Part shown: positions 7,445-15,818 of the stretch, one piece after another
Numbering within the stretch: the stretch's first letter is position 1
Layout of the letters: each line of letters begins with the position of its first letter
From: Gammaproteobacteria bacterium
GTDB taxonomy: Bacteria; Pseudomonadota; Gammaproteobacteria; Legionellales; Legionellaceae
DNA length: 32,066 nucleotides
Assembly (NCBI GenBank): GCA_030428185.1
Contig: JAUICE010000021.1
Location: 1-32,066, forward strand
Reading direction: 5' to 3'
Translations under genes and position numbers: made by a program
The notes under the pieces: model-generated
Seen by the model: the letters and a program-made list of their open reading frames with translations, nothing else
Databases searched by the model: none
Told to the model about the DNA's origin: nothing

Positions 7445-8152
7445 CTACAGTCTGAATGACGATGTTGCTAGTGTAGTAGCAACATCGTCTAATAATTCAT
7501 CATCAAATGGGAACGTTTCAAAGGGATGTTTTAGCTCATTAGTAGAATTAGTTTTATGGTAAATGTCACCCGCTTCGTATATGCACCCACATATTGTTTT
7601 TAGAGAAGATTTTGGAGAGGCTGACGCTATCTTAATATCACCACTTACGGTTGATAGTTCGGTATTATCAGCAACAAAGTCAGCTTGAATATTTCCCGAT
7701 ATTGTTTTAACTACGGCCTTAGCGCTTACATCACCAGCTGAAATAGCACCACTTTCAGTGTTAAGTTCAGCATCTCTAGGCGTATTCGATAGATAAATAT
7801 CACCACTTGTTGTTTTAACCTTAATCCCTGCTCTTATTGAGGCGGAGCATGTTACAGAGGCTATAGTTGTAAATATTTTAACACCCTCACCGATAGAGCC
7901 TAGAGCCTTAAAAGCATGGGTTGTACTTCTTGGTACAGCACAATTAAAAAAGCGCCCAGATTCTTTAGGCAAATAGCTATTAGGTGTGGACTCAATGGTA
8001 ATATTAGCTTGTTTTCCAATATTTCCGTTGACAGTTAGGGAGCCATTATATATGACAATCATAACTTCAGCACCAATATCACCTTCAATTACAACATCTC
8101 CTTGATACTGAACATATTGCTTAGCTTTTATTTCTTTAACTATTTGTACCAT
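7445..8152 (-). CDS. Beta-solenoid protein with FapA/DUF4097-like repeats, function unknown
   Basis: A protein of about 235 residues rich in short Gly/Ser/Asp-containing beta turns. The N-terminal third has GDVVIEGDIGAEVMI and GSLTVNGNIGKQANI, a pattern seen in FapA/bactofilin-like right-handed solenoids. The C-terminal half has repeated SGDIYL, SGAISAGDV, SGNIQADF and SGDIKIA units spaced about 20 residues, as in DUF4097-type putative adhesins. No signal peptide or membrane segment is evident, so it is probably cytosolic unless secreted by another route. The start is placed at ATG 8152 because TAAGGA lies 8 bp upstream; an in-frame ATG at 8173 has no such site. It follows the 810-residue gene closely and was probably transcribed with it. 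Function unknown. Confidence 0.75.
   Translation of the reverse strand: MVQIVKEIKAKQYVQYQGDVVIEGDIGAEVMIVIYNGSLTVNGNIGKQANITIESTPNSYLPKESGRFFNCAVPRSTTHAFKALGSIGEGVKIFTTIASVTCSASIRAGIKVKTTSGDIYLSNTPRDAELNTESGAISAGDVSAKAVVKTISGNIQADFVADNTELSTVSGDIKIASASPKSSLKTICGCIYEAGDIYHKTNSTNELKHPFETFPFDDELLDDVATTLATSSFRL
7458..7489 (-). repeat. Perfect 13-bp inverted repeat at the 3' end of the beta-solenoid gene
   Basis: GACGATGTTGCTA (7458-7470) and TAGCAACATCGTC (7477-7489) form a perfect 13-bp stem with a 6-nt loop inside the last codons of the gene. No T tract follows on the minus strand, so it is not a standard intrinsic terminator; an mRNA-stabilising or Rho-related structure is possible. Confidence 0.5.
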
Positions 8153-8179
8153 GAATGATTTCCTTAGACCCATAGTTAT

Positions 8180-10612
8180 TTATTTTGGGGATACAACTGG
8201 CGGCGGCGGTGGTGGTGTGCTTTCTTTTTGAAGAGCTTTCCTAGTCGCAAATAATCCGTCACGACTTTGACTTAAACGCGTAGAAGCATCTACTTCTTGT
8301 CTAATGGATGCTTGCTGACTTAAATAGATTGCTCTAGCGTTTTCAACCATGGAGATTACATAAAGCTCATTAACCGGAAGAATGTCACCCTTATTAAAAT
8401 GACTATAAAGATGGCCTCCCTCGGCGAAATCAGTTAATAGTTTATCTCGATAGTTCACACAAAATTGCTGATACAACTCATCATCGCTGGCTATCAAAAA
8501 CATATCAGATTGAAGCCTAGCATACTCTTTGGATCCCAAGTGCCAGTAGCCACTGATCTTTTCTATGAATGCTTTTAATTCGTCTCGAGTCAGTTTAGGC
8601 TCTTTTGGATAACACGCTTCTTTATATGACTCTTCGTGACCAAACCACTGAAACCATTGAGGACTAACCACATCCCTTATATCCAGTGGAAAAGCCGGAC
8701 GTTTAGCACCCTCAAAGCTTTCATCTGGATTGTAGATTAAATTAAGTACGTGTTCTGGTGTTTCAACCCCACATTCTGCGAACTCTCCAAAAGCCACTAT
8801 ACTGTATATTTTCCATCTCATTGATGGCTCAAACTGTTGCATATCTGAAAAGCTTAGGCTTAGTACGAGGTTAGTGATAATTTTTAGTGCGACTATCTTT
8901 CTATGAACCAAGTCATCATCATCGCCTAAATTATATTGAATTTGATACAGCTCTTCATACTTTTGAATAAAACGCTGTATCAGCTCTCTTTTTCTATCTA
9001 CAGGCAGATATGTTAACAGATCATACGCTTGATGCCCCACTCTAATAGAGTCCTGATATGGACCGCTATTATGCGTTTCTAATAATCGATAGATAAGCTG
9101 AGCGGGTAGATTATTACTAAAACAATAATCATTAAACAGTATATCAGTCAGTCTATTAGCTAAGTCTTCTATATCTTCTGCTGCTAAGCTAGGGGCAAAC
9201 TCAGCAAACGAGGCTGCTCTAACTATCACTGCATAAGATTCAATACGCTCTTTAATTTTTTGCCAAAAACCAACACCAGAAAGAGCTTCGTCATTGTTGA
9301 GTGTATCAAGTAGATGCTGAACTTGATCATCAATATTAAGGTCTACATCCTCTGACGTATTTTGTGTAAGCTCCTCCATGTCTAAAGCAGTATCTTCGTG
9401 GGGAATTTCTCTATTTAGAGATTCCTCATCAGAAATAGCTTCGTCCAAAAGTTCGTCATTTGGAGCAACTTCATCAGGCTCAGCTATATCTGTTAAGAGA
9501 TCCTCAATCATAAAAGGAGTCCACTGCTCTAATTCATTTTGAATCACTTCTTTCAATTCAGCGTGAATTTCAGCCGCTGATAACGCTTGATACTGGGATT
9601 TAATTTGATTGATTCTACCTAAAAAATGACACTTTAAGGATGTAGGATATATGTCCGCTCTAGTTTTTAGAAAAGTGGTCATTTCATTAATAATTTCAGT
9701 ACGTACAGTGATATCTAACTTTGGCAATAAATCAAAAACAAAGCTTAGATATTTAATACTGTCCATAGATTTAGCTTCATACAAGATATGAAAACGATTG
9801 AGTAGAGCGTCCTTAGTCGTGAAGAGTGTTTGCGCAATATCTTGGGGGATATGTGTTGAAAATATTTTAAGAACTTTCTCTAGTTTCCAGTCAATATTGC
9901 TGGAGCGACTCATCATTTCAATAAAACGATCTCTTGCTTCTTGTGATACATCTCCTGCGACTGTATTAATAAATTCACTAAAAGACTCTCTGCCACCTTT
10001 GGGCGTATCCAAAAGTAGCTCGAGTTTTTGCTTTAGCCACTGCCATTTGTCTTTGTGAGATAAGATTACAACCAGCCCGGCATCGCTACACGATAACTCT
10101 CTATCAATTCTGCCCTTTTTCTGAGTAGCTTTTTGAGCAGCTTCATAAGATGAGCGATAGACTTCCCATAACTTCTCCAGGAGATCATCATGTGTTTTAG
10201 TCTCCACACCATAGCAAAAGCATAGGTAGCGCATTAAAATATTTTTTTCTGGGATTTGTATATCGTATAAATGATCAAAATCAGGTGCCCCATCACCCAC
10301 GATTATATTTTTTATTTGAGCAAGTGTAGCCTTATCAAGGCTTAGCTTTTTTGTGTATAGTTCATTGATAACTTTTATCAATGCTGGGCGATATGTGATT
10401 TGCTGATCTTGGGTATACAAGTGCAGTGTGCTTTCTTGCGCTGATGATAACATAACAAAATCTTTAGCGAGCTCACAGCCGAGGCTTTGGTATTGCTCCA
10501 AAGTGTCTAAAATAAGTTGAGCTTGAAGTGGAAAATCGCCAGCGTGCTCATGATAATTTGCTCTTATAAGCTCTAGCGCTTCCAAACTTACTTTAGTTGT
10601 TTTAGATGGCAT
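8180..10612 (-). CDS. Large helical protein of unknown function with polyproline C terminus
   Basis: 810 residues with no family I recognise. It is soluble, with no signal peptide and no membrane segment. It looks mostly alpha-helical, with repeat-like helices in the first 370 residues (KLEKVLKIFSTHIP, FVFDLLPKLDITVRTEIINE). A very acidic linker occupies about residues 380-450 (many DEE, DEL and EE groups). A second helical region follows, with aromatic clusters such as SPQWFQWFGHEE near 650. It ends in a proline run (STPPPPPPVVSPK). The start has TAGGA 8 bp upstream. The next gene downstream on the same strand starts 27 bp after its stop. The two-domain layout with an acidic hinge and proline tail would suit a scaffold or a secreted effector, but nothing in the sequence shows which. 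Confidence 0.8.
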   Translation of the reverse strand: MPSKTTKVSLEALELIRANYHEHAGDFPLQAQLILDTLEQYQSLGCELAKDFVMLSSAQESTLHLYTQDQQITYRPALIKVINELYTKKLSLDKATLAQIKNIIVGDGAPDFDHLYDIQIPEKNILMRYLCFCYGVETKTHDDLLEKLWEVYRSSYEAAQKATQKKGRIDRELSCSDAGLVVILSHKDKWQWLKQKLELLLDTPKGGRESFSEFINTVAGDVSQEARDRFIEMMSRSSNIDWKLEKVLKIFSTHIPQDIAQTLFTTKDALLNRFHILYEAKSMDSIKYLSFVFDLLPKLDITVRTEIINEMTTFLKTRADIYPTSLKCHFLGRINQIKSQYQALSAAEIHAELKEVIQNELEQWTPFMIEDLLTDIAEPDEVAPNDELLDEAISDEESLNREIPHEDTALDMEELTQNTSEDVDLNIDDQVQHLLDTLNNDEALSGVGFWQKIKERIESYAVIVRAASFAEFAPSLAAEDIEDLANRLTDILFNDYCFSNNLPAQLIYRLLETHNSGPYQDSIRVGHQAYDLLTYLPVDRKRELIQRFIQKYEELYQIQYNLGDDDDLVHRKIVALKIITNLVLSLSFSDMQQFEPSMRWKIYSIVAFGEFAECGVETPEHVLNLIYNPDESFEGAKRPAFPLDIRDVVSPQWFQWFGHEESYKEACYPKEPKLTRDELKAFIEKISGYWHLGSKEYARLQSDMFLIASDDELYQQFCVNYRDKLLTDFAEGGHLYSHFNKGDILPVNELYVISMVENARAIYLSQQASIRQEVDASTRLSQSRDGLFATRKALQKESTPPPPPPVVSPK

Positions 10613-10635
10613 TTTTTTATTCCTATAAATTGAGA

Positions 10636-10675
10636 AAGCTCATCGAGCTTAACGATAAATTAACGATAATTTAAC
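10636..10675 (-). promoter_or_regulatory. Palindrome and 11-bp-spaced direct repeats upstream of the 810-residue gene
   Basis: AAGCTC-ATC-GAGCTT (10636-10650) is a perfect 6-bp inverted repeat. It overlaps a series of TTAACGATAA units starting at 10649 and 10660, with a partial third TTAAC at 10671, spaced by one helical turn. The cluster lies 24-63 bp upstream of the minus-strand start codon and could be a regulator binding site. Confidence 0.4.
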
Positions 10676-10790
10676 AAAACACCCACTATCAATCAAGATA
10701 AAATCACTGTGAGCATAAATATATCACGTCGCTGGCTCGAATGAGTGTAGCGGTCAGTATCTAAAATTTAGTTTTTTTAAGTAACTTGGG

Positions 10791-10796
10791 TATAAT
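10791..10796 (+). promoter_or_regulatory. Candidate -10 box of yajQ
   Basis: A perfect TATAAT in the context TTGGGTATAAT lies 35 bp before the yajQ start; TTAGTT at 10768-10773 is the best -35 candidate at 17 bp but is weak. Confidence 0.4.
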
Positions 10797-10830
10797 TTTC
10801 CGACACTGTAATTTGTATATGGGAATTAAT

Positions 10831-11313
10831 ATGCCTTCATTTGATGTTGTCTCTGAAGTAGACAAGCACGAGCTTAGTAACGCGGTTGATCAAGCGAATC
10901 GTGAACTAGATAATCGTTTTGATTTTAAAGGAACAGGAGCAAAGTATGCTCTAAGCGATACAGTTATTACGCTTACCGCACCCAGTGACTTCCAAGTCAA
11001 ACAGATGCAAGATATTTTAGAGTCAAAAGTGGTTAAGCGTGGCTTAGATATTTTGTGCTTAGAGTTTGGCGAGATGAATACAAATTTAAGTGAAGCTAAA
11101 ATGGAAGCCAAACTGAAAGAGGGTATTGATAAAGACGTGGCAAAAAAGATGACCAAGTCAATTAAAGAATCAAAAATCAAAGTGCAAGCAAGTATTCAAG
11201 GTGAAAAACTACGTGTCACAGGTAAAAAGCGCGATGATTTACAGGAAGCAATTGCATATTTAAAAGATCAGTCCTTTGGGTTGCCATTGCAATTTAATAA
11301 TTTTAGAGACTAA
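10831..11313 (+). CDS. yajQ: YajQ family (UPF0234) nucleotide-binding protein
   Basis: A 160-residue YajQ-type protein. It begins MPSFDVVSEVDKHE, includes RFDFKG at 29-34, has the VTGKKRDDLQ segment in the second half, and ends LQFNNFRD, all typical. The fold has two ferredoxin-like domains; members bind nucleotides, and some bind cyclic di-GMP and act with transcription factors. ATG 10831 is chosen because the family begins MPSFD and GGGA precedes it by 6 bp; an in-frame ATG at 10786 would add 15 unrelated residues. It sits 2 bp before pabB. The family is certain; the cellular role in this organism is not shown. Confidence 0.95.
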   Translation: MPSFDVVSEVDKHELSNAVDQANRELDNRFDFKGTGAKYALSDTVITLTAPSDFQVKQMQDILESKVVKRGLDILCLEFGEMNTNLSEAKMEAKLKEGIDKDVAKKMTKSIKESKIKVQASIQGEKLRVTGKKRDDLQEAIAYLKDQSFGLPLQFNNFRD

Positions 11314-11315
11314 GA

Positions 11316-12701
11316 ATGTCACTCTATGCTCTGCACCAGTCGTTACCTTATAAGGAGGATGTTTCCTCCTTTTTTGTTTGGTTAAATCAGTATCCTTTCG
11401 CTGTATGGTTAGACAGCAATGCTCTAAGAACTGATGGTCGTTATGATATTTTGAGTGCGACACCTAGCATGCGTATACAAGCTAAAGATAACGATACATT
11501 AGTTATTAAAAATAACACGCAATCGATAATCAAGCAAAATCCGCTTGATTATCTTGAGCAAAAAATTAAAGTGTTTTCGACTGAATATGATGTACCTTTT
11601 ACAGTAGGTGCAATTGGATTTGTAAGCTATGATTATGGGTTGGATTTACACTCAATTCAGCACTCAAACATTAAAGCCTGCACATTACCTCAATTAGAAT
11701 TTGGTTTATATGATTGGTCGATTGTCATCGATCACGCAGAAAAAAAAGCGCATTTATTTTTTCTTAAAGACAGTGTGAGTGCGGCTTTTATTGAGAAGAT
11801 AATCCATACTTGGAGCAAGGATTCGGTCACTACGTGTGCGCCATTTTATCTCACGACACCTTTTACCTCCATGATGACCAGAGGTGTTTATAAACGTGCC
11901 TTTCAACAGATAAAGGAACATTTATATTCTGGAAACTGCTATCAGGTAAATCTCACTCATACTTTTAAAGCGGGATTTAAAGGCAGCACATTAAGTGCAT
12001 ATTTAGCATTAAGAGCAATCAATCCAATGCCCTATGCAGGATTTTTAAATTTCAAGGGCGGTGAAATTTTATCCTTTTCACCAGAACTTTTTTTTAAAGC
12101 CAATCAGCAACATGTTGAAACACAGCCAATAAAGGGGACCGCTAAAGTATTAGATGAGCCATCTTTAGATACTAAGCAGCAAGAAGCATTGAAAAACTGT
12201 CCTAAGAATAAGGCTGAAAACTTAATGATTGTTGATTTATTAAGAAATGATTTAAGCAAAGTGTGTAAACCTCATCATGTCAAGGTGGGTTATTTTTGTA
12301 AGCTTCATACTTTTCGTGGAGTTCATCATTTAGTATCAACAATAACCGGCGAGCTATTATCCAAAGAAACCCATATGAGTTTATTTAAAGCATTATTTCC
12401 GGGTGGTTCAATTACAGGTGCACCTAAAAAGGCGGCAATGGAAATTATTGATGAGCTAGAAGTTAATCGCCGACATGTTTATTGCGGAGCAATTGGCTAT
12501 TTTTCATCCAATAACAAAAGCCAGTTTAATATCGCTATTCGTACGATGATAGCGGAGCAGTCTCAAATCTTTTGTGCAGCAGGTGGCGGTATCGTTCTGG
12601 ATTCTGACGAAAATGAAGAGTATCAAGAAAGTTTAGATAAAATTGCGGTGATCACTCGCGCACTATCGGCAATGGAAGAATATTCCTCTTCTCTGAAATA
12701 A
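11316..12701 (+). CDS. pabB: Aminodeoxychorismate synthase component I PabB
   Basis: Converts chorismate (with ammonia from the PabA partner) to 4-amino-4-deoxychorismate for folate synthesis; cytosolic. The 461-residue product has an N-terminal anthranilate-synthase-I-like region and a chorismate-binding domain from about residue 185. PIKGT at 271-275 carries the Lys (K273) that forms the PabB covalent intermediate and separates it from TrpE, which has PIAGT. TGAPKKAAMEIIDELE (367-382), GAIGYFS (391-397) and the C-terminal GGGIVLDSDENEEYQE follow. It begins 2 bp after yajQ, so the two are cotranscribed. Neither pabA nor pabC is adjacent. A terminator-like hairpin occurs within its first codons. 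Confidence 0.95.
   Translation: MSLYALHQSLPYKEDVSSFFVWLNQYPFAVWLDSNALRTDGRYDILSATPSMRIQAKDNDTLVIKNNTQSIIKQNPLDYLEQKIKVFSTEYDVPFTVGAIGFVSYDYGLDLHSIQHSNIKACTLPQLEFGLYDWSIVIDHAEKKAHLFFLKDSVSAAFIEKIIHTWSKDSVTTCAPFYLTTPFTSMMTRGVYKRAFQQIKEHLYSGNCYQVNLTHTFKAGFKGSTLSAYLALRAINPMPYAGFLNFKGGEILSFSPELFFKANQQHVETQPIKGTAKVLDEPSLDTKQQEALKNCPKNKAENLMIVDLLRNDLSKVCKPHHVKVGYFCKLHTFRGVHHLVSTITGELLSKETHMSLFKALFPGGSITGAPKKAAMEIIDELEVNRRHVYCGAIGYFSSNNKSQFNIAIRTMIAEQSQIFCAAGGGIVLDSDENEEYQESLDKIAVITRALSAMEEYSSSLK
11352..11375 (+). terminator. Terminator-like hairpin inside the start of pabB
   Basis: AAGGAGGA (11352-11359), loop TGTT and TCCTCCTT (11364-11371) form a perfect 8-bp stem, and the descending arm runs into a six-T tract (11370-11375). 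It lies at codons 13-20 of pabB, just after yajQ, and also contains an AAGGAGG Shine-Dalgarno-like sequence. It may attenuate pabB expression or be a coincidence of codon choice. Confidence 0.4.
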
Positions 12702-12761
12702 TTTATTGGTAAAGGGCTTGGTGAGTTTACAAAATTATGTGACGATGTAAGGGTAGACGTT

Positions 12762-13136
12762 ATGGATAACGCGATAGGGGACGCAATGATTGAACTCGAT
12801 AGGATGGCATTACTACTAAAACCAAGACCCGCTTTTTTAGCTTGGGTCAACCAAGTCTCTGAAGAAAAAACAACGCTAAAAGCACTGCGTGAAAACTGCA
12901 CGATCCTTCTCGTACCGCTGCTCGATAATGACAAAGAATTACAACATTATATTCAAGGAACTTGTCATTCGTTGCTTCTTCAAGAGCTAGCAAGTTGGTG
13001 TGAAGATGAGCACTTGTGGCCAGAAGATAAAAGTGTACATACATTTAATCAATTTTTTGAGGTTGAAGTGCATAGTTTTGTCTACGATGGCGTGGTTTCT
13101 GAATACGAACATCTAGAAGCGGTAACACTACAGTAG
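12762..13136 (+). CDS. Hypothetical protein, 124 residues
   Basis: A small acidic cytosolic protein with no signal or membrane segment. It contains MIELDRMALLLKPRPAFLAW near the N terminus and ends in a negatively charged helix with many Glu. I do not recognise a family with confidence. AAGGG about 11 bp upstream could be its ribosome site. It follows pabB by 60 bp on the same strand and converges with fadD. Codon use resembles its neighbours, and no shadow frame competes convincingly, so it is probably a real gene. Confidence 0.65.
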   Translation: MDNAIGDAMIELDRMALLLKPRPAFLAWVNQVSEEKTTLKALRENCTILLVPLLDNDKELQHYIQGTCHSLLLQELASWCEDEHLWPEDKSVHTFNQFFEVEVHSFVYDGVVSEYEHLEAVTLQ

Positions 13137-13198
13137 ATGCCATTGTTAAATTAATACCATGTAAATTGGCGAGACAAAACTGTACAGAGAGCTAAAGT

Positions 13199-14887
13199 TT
13201 AAGCTTTTTCTGCATTTTCATACTTTTTGGGCTTGAGGGCGCGACGTAAAATTTTACCTACGTTTGTTTTAGGTAGCTCATCAACAAACTCAATCAGCTT
13301 AGGCACTTTGTAACCAGTTAAGTGTTTACGACAAAAAGCAATCACATCGCCACGACTCAATGTCTCATCTTTTTTCACAATAAATGCTTTTACGTGCTCA
13401 TTACCAGGTTCGTGCTCAACACCAATGACACCGACTTCTAGTACTTGTGGCATAGAGGCAATCACGTTTTCTACCTCATTTGGATAGACGTTAAAGCCAG
13501 ATACGATGATCATATCTTTTTTTCTATCGACGATATAAGCGAATCCTTGCTCATCGATATAAGCAATATCGCCGGTTTTAAGCCAGCCATCTTCAGTGAG
13601 TACTTTTTGTGTCTCTAGAGGCTTTTCCCAATATCCTTGCATGACCTGAGGGCCTTTGATGTAAAGCTCACCACTTTCTCCTTGTGCGAGCTCTTTGCCG
13701 TCATCATCACAAACTTTAAGCTCAGTTGAGGATATGGGCAAACCGATGCTGCCATTGTATCCTTTTAGATTTGAAGGGTTCATCGTAACAGCAGGGCAGG
13801 TTTCAGTTAGGCCATATGCTTCTAAAATAGGTCTTTGGGTAACTGCTTCCCATCTTTTAGCGACTGATTCTTGTAAAGCCATGCCACCGGATAATGTATA
13901 ACTTAATCCACTAAAATCAACGTCTTTAAATTCATCGTTGTTTAATAACATGTTAAACAAGGTATTAACGCCAGTAATTGCTGTAAAGCGGACGTGTTTA
14001 ATGGTTTTAATAAAGTGCTTGACATCACGAGGGTTGGTGATGAGTAAATTGTTGGCACCAACTCTAAAAAAGGTTAAACAGTTCGCGGTGAGAGAGAAGA
14101 TATGATAAAGCGGAAGAGCTGTAACAATAAGCTCTTTACCTTCTTTTAGAACGGGCTTAATCCATTGATAAGCCTGCTCAACATTACTGACCATATTCCC
14201 ATGACTTAACATCGCACCTTTAGAAATACCGGTAGTTCCTCCGGTATATTGTAAAAAGGCGATATCATTTGATGTAATCGTCACAGGGTTTAGAGTGAGA
14301 GTTTTACCCGCTTTTAAACAAGAGCGAAAATCAAGCGTATTGTCTAGCTGATATTGAGGCACTAGTTTTTTTATATATTTGACGACAAAATTAACGAGGT
14401 GTCTTTTGGGAAATGGTAACAAATCACCCATCTTGGTGAGTATAATATGCTCTAGGCTTGCCAGCTGCGGCATTGCCTTGGTAACGGTATGGGCAAAATT
14501 TTCTAAAACTAAAATGGCTTTTGAGCCCGAGTCATTCAACTGATGGGTCAGCTCCTCGGAGGTATAAAGCGGATTCACGTTAACAACGACTAGCCCCGCT
14601 TTAAGAATAGCAAATACCATCACTGGATACTGCAAAAGATTCGGTAGCATCACCGCCACTCTATCGCCTTTTTTTAATCCAAGTGTTTGTTGTAGATAAG
14701 CTGCAAGAGCAGAAGAATATTCGTCAACTTCTTGGTAAGTCAGCGAGTGTCCAAAATTTGTGTAAGCCTTTCTATCATGGTGAGCTCTAAAATTAACCGC
14801 TAACAGTTCAAGCAGTGAGCTAAAGCGTTTGCTATTAATTTCATGTGGTACACCTTCTTGATAGTGTTTTAACCAAATTTTTTCCAC
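13199..14887 (-). CDS. fadD: Long-chain-fatty-acid--CoA ligase FadD
   Basis: Activates fatty acids with ATP and CoA, feeding beta-oxidation or phospholipid synthesis; membrane-associated in the cytosol. The 562 residues match FadD length. ANL-superfamily motifs are in order: P-loop YTGGTTGISKG (214-224), YGLTE (358-362), GWLKTGD (434-440, start of the fatty-acyl signature), DRKKDMIIVSGFNVYP (454-469), and the catalytic Lys region TNVGKILRR near the end. The start is GTG at 14887 with AAGGAA 5 bp upstream. It is transcribed alone, with a divergent control region shared with minC. It could prefer medium-chain substrates; chain length cannot be read from the motifs. Confidence 0.93.
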   Translation of the reverse strand: MEKIWLKHYQEGVPHEINSKRFSSLLELLAVNFRAHHDRKAYTNFGHSLTYQEVDEYSSALAAYLQQTLGLKKGDRVAVMLPNLLQYPVMVFAILKAGLVVVNVNPLYTSEELTHQLNDSGSKAILVLENFAHTVTKAMPQLASLEHIILTKMGDLLPFPKRHLVNFVVKYIKKLVPQYQLDNTLDFRSCLKAGKTLTLNPVTITSNDIAFLQYTGGTTGISKGAMLSHGNMVSNVEQAYQWIKPVLKEGKELIVTALPLYHIFSLTANCLTFFRVGANNLLITNPRDVKHFIKTIKHVRFTAITGVNTLFNMLLNNDEFKDVDFSGLSYTLSGGMALQESVAKRWEAVTQRPILEAYGLTETCPAVTMNPSNLKGYNGSIGLPISSTELKVCDDDGKELAQGESGELYIKGPQVMQGYWEKPLETQKVLTEDGWLKTGDIAYIDEQGFAYIVDRKKDMIIVSGFNVYPNEVENVIASMPQVLEVGVIGVEHEPGNEHVKAFIVKKDETLSRGDVIAFCRKHLTGYKVPKLIEFVDELPKTNVGKILRRALKPKKYENAEKA

Positions 14888-14989
14888 GATAGGTTCCTTT
14901 CACAATAAAGTTTACGAGGCAGAAAGCTTTTATGATAAGTTTAATGTTTTTTAGCGTATTTATTATTCTGCCTAAGTCATGATGGTGAT

Positions 14990-14995
14990 AGTATA
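14990..14995 (-). promoter_or_regulatory. Candidate -10 box in the fadD-minC divergent region
   Basis: On the minus strand TTGGGTATACT gives a near-consensus TATACT about 100 bp upstream of fadD. The context TTGGGTATA matches that of the yajQ -10 box. No clear -35 box is visible. Confidence 0.3.
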
Positions 14996-15034
14996 CCCAA
15001 AATTGTTGGCTCGCGGCAGGTGAAGGAGAATAAA

Positions 15035-15814
15035 ATGTCAGCTCAAGTTTTGACAAGAGAAGCGTTTAAATTAAAGGCAAGACTCTATACCTTTGCCATC
15101 ATGGAGCTTTTTGATGCCAATATTCAGGCATTCACTATTGCGATGCAAAATGTCTATAAGAAAGCACCGAACATGTTTGCCAGCACGCCTATTGTGCTAG
15201 ATGTCAGTCATCTAAAAGGCGTATCTTTTGATTTAAAAGGCATATGTGAGGTCATGCGCGAATACAAATTAATTCCAGTTGCGATTCAAGGAACTTCTGT
15301 CATACAAAGGAAAGCGGCGAGTGCCTATGGTTTGGCAGTGATTGCTTCCAGCCAGCATAAGGAAGCATCAGCATTTGAAGGGCTTTCTGTCGACGATTAT
15401 TCACAAGATACAGATATATCAAAGGCAAAGCACTCACCAGAAGAAAAGCAAGAGCAGATCGTAGACTCTGCAGTCGCACCGGTTTCCTCACAGATGAGCA
15501 AAGTGATTACCGCCCCAGTTCGCTCGGGACAGCAAATTTATGCCAAAGGAGGGGATTTAATCGTCTTAGCCTCAGTGGGGCAAGGGGCTGAGCTTCTAGC
15601 CGATGGGCATATTCACGTTTATGGTAGGCTAAGAGGCCGCGCGCTAGCGGGTATTAATGGTAATGAGCGTGCACGTATTTTTTGTCATGAGTTAGATGCA
15701 GAATTATTATCTATTGCGGGTTGCTATATAACGCCTGATAAAGATAAGTGTACAGTGAAGGGATGCGTGCAAATATATTTAGATGATGGTCGTTTGCAAA
15801 TAAAATCGCTTTAG
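15035..15814 (+). CDS. minC: Septum site-determining protein MinC
   Basis: MinC blocks FtsZ polymerisation away from midcell when recruited to the membrane by MinD. The 259-residue product has an N-terminal FtsZ-inhibiting domain (about 5-110), a charged linker with many Glu and Lys (about 125-150), and the C-terminal beta-helix domain (about 155-235) with the family signature APVRSGQQIYAKGGDLIV, VHVYGRLRGRALAG-like and NGNERARIFC segments. ATG 15035 is chosen because GAAGGAG lies 6 bp upstream and the protein then begins like the family; a GTG at 15020 would place the ribosome site inside the gene. minD and minE are not adjacent, which is unusual. It is followed by lpxH after 4 bp. Confidence 0.92.
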   Translation: MSAQVLTREAFKLKARLYTFAIMELFDANIQAFTIAMQNVYKKAPNMFASTPIVLDVSHLKGVSFDLKGICEVMREYKLIPVAIQGTSVIQRKAASAYGLAVIASSQHKEASAFEGLSVDDYSQDTDISKAKHSPEEKQEQIVDSAVAPVSSQMSKVITAPVRSGQQIYAKGGDLIVLASVGQGAELLADGHIHVYGRLRGRALAGINGNERARIFCHELDAELLSIAGCYITPDKDKCTVKGCVQIYLDDGRLQIKSL

Positions 15815-15818
15815 TGTT

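Noticed and set aside
10785-10800. A shared regulon motif TTGGGTATA at yajQ and fadD
   Set aside because: Only two cases, each overlapping a -10 box, so chance similarity cannot be excluded.
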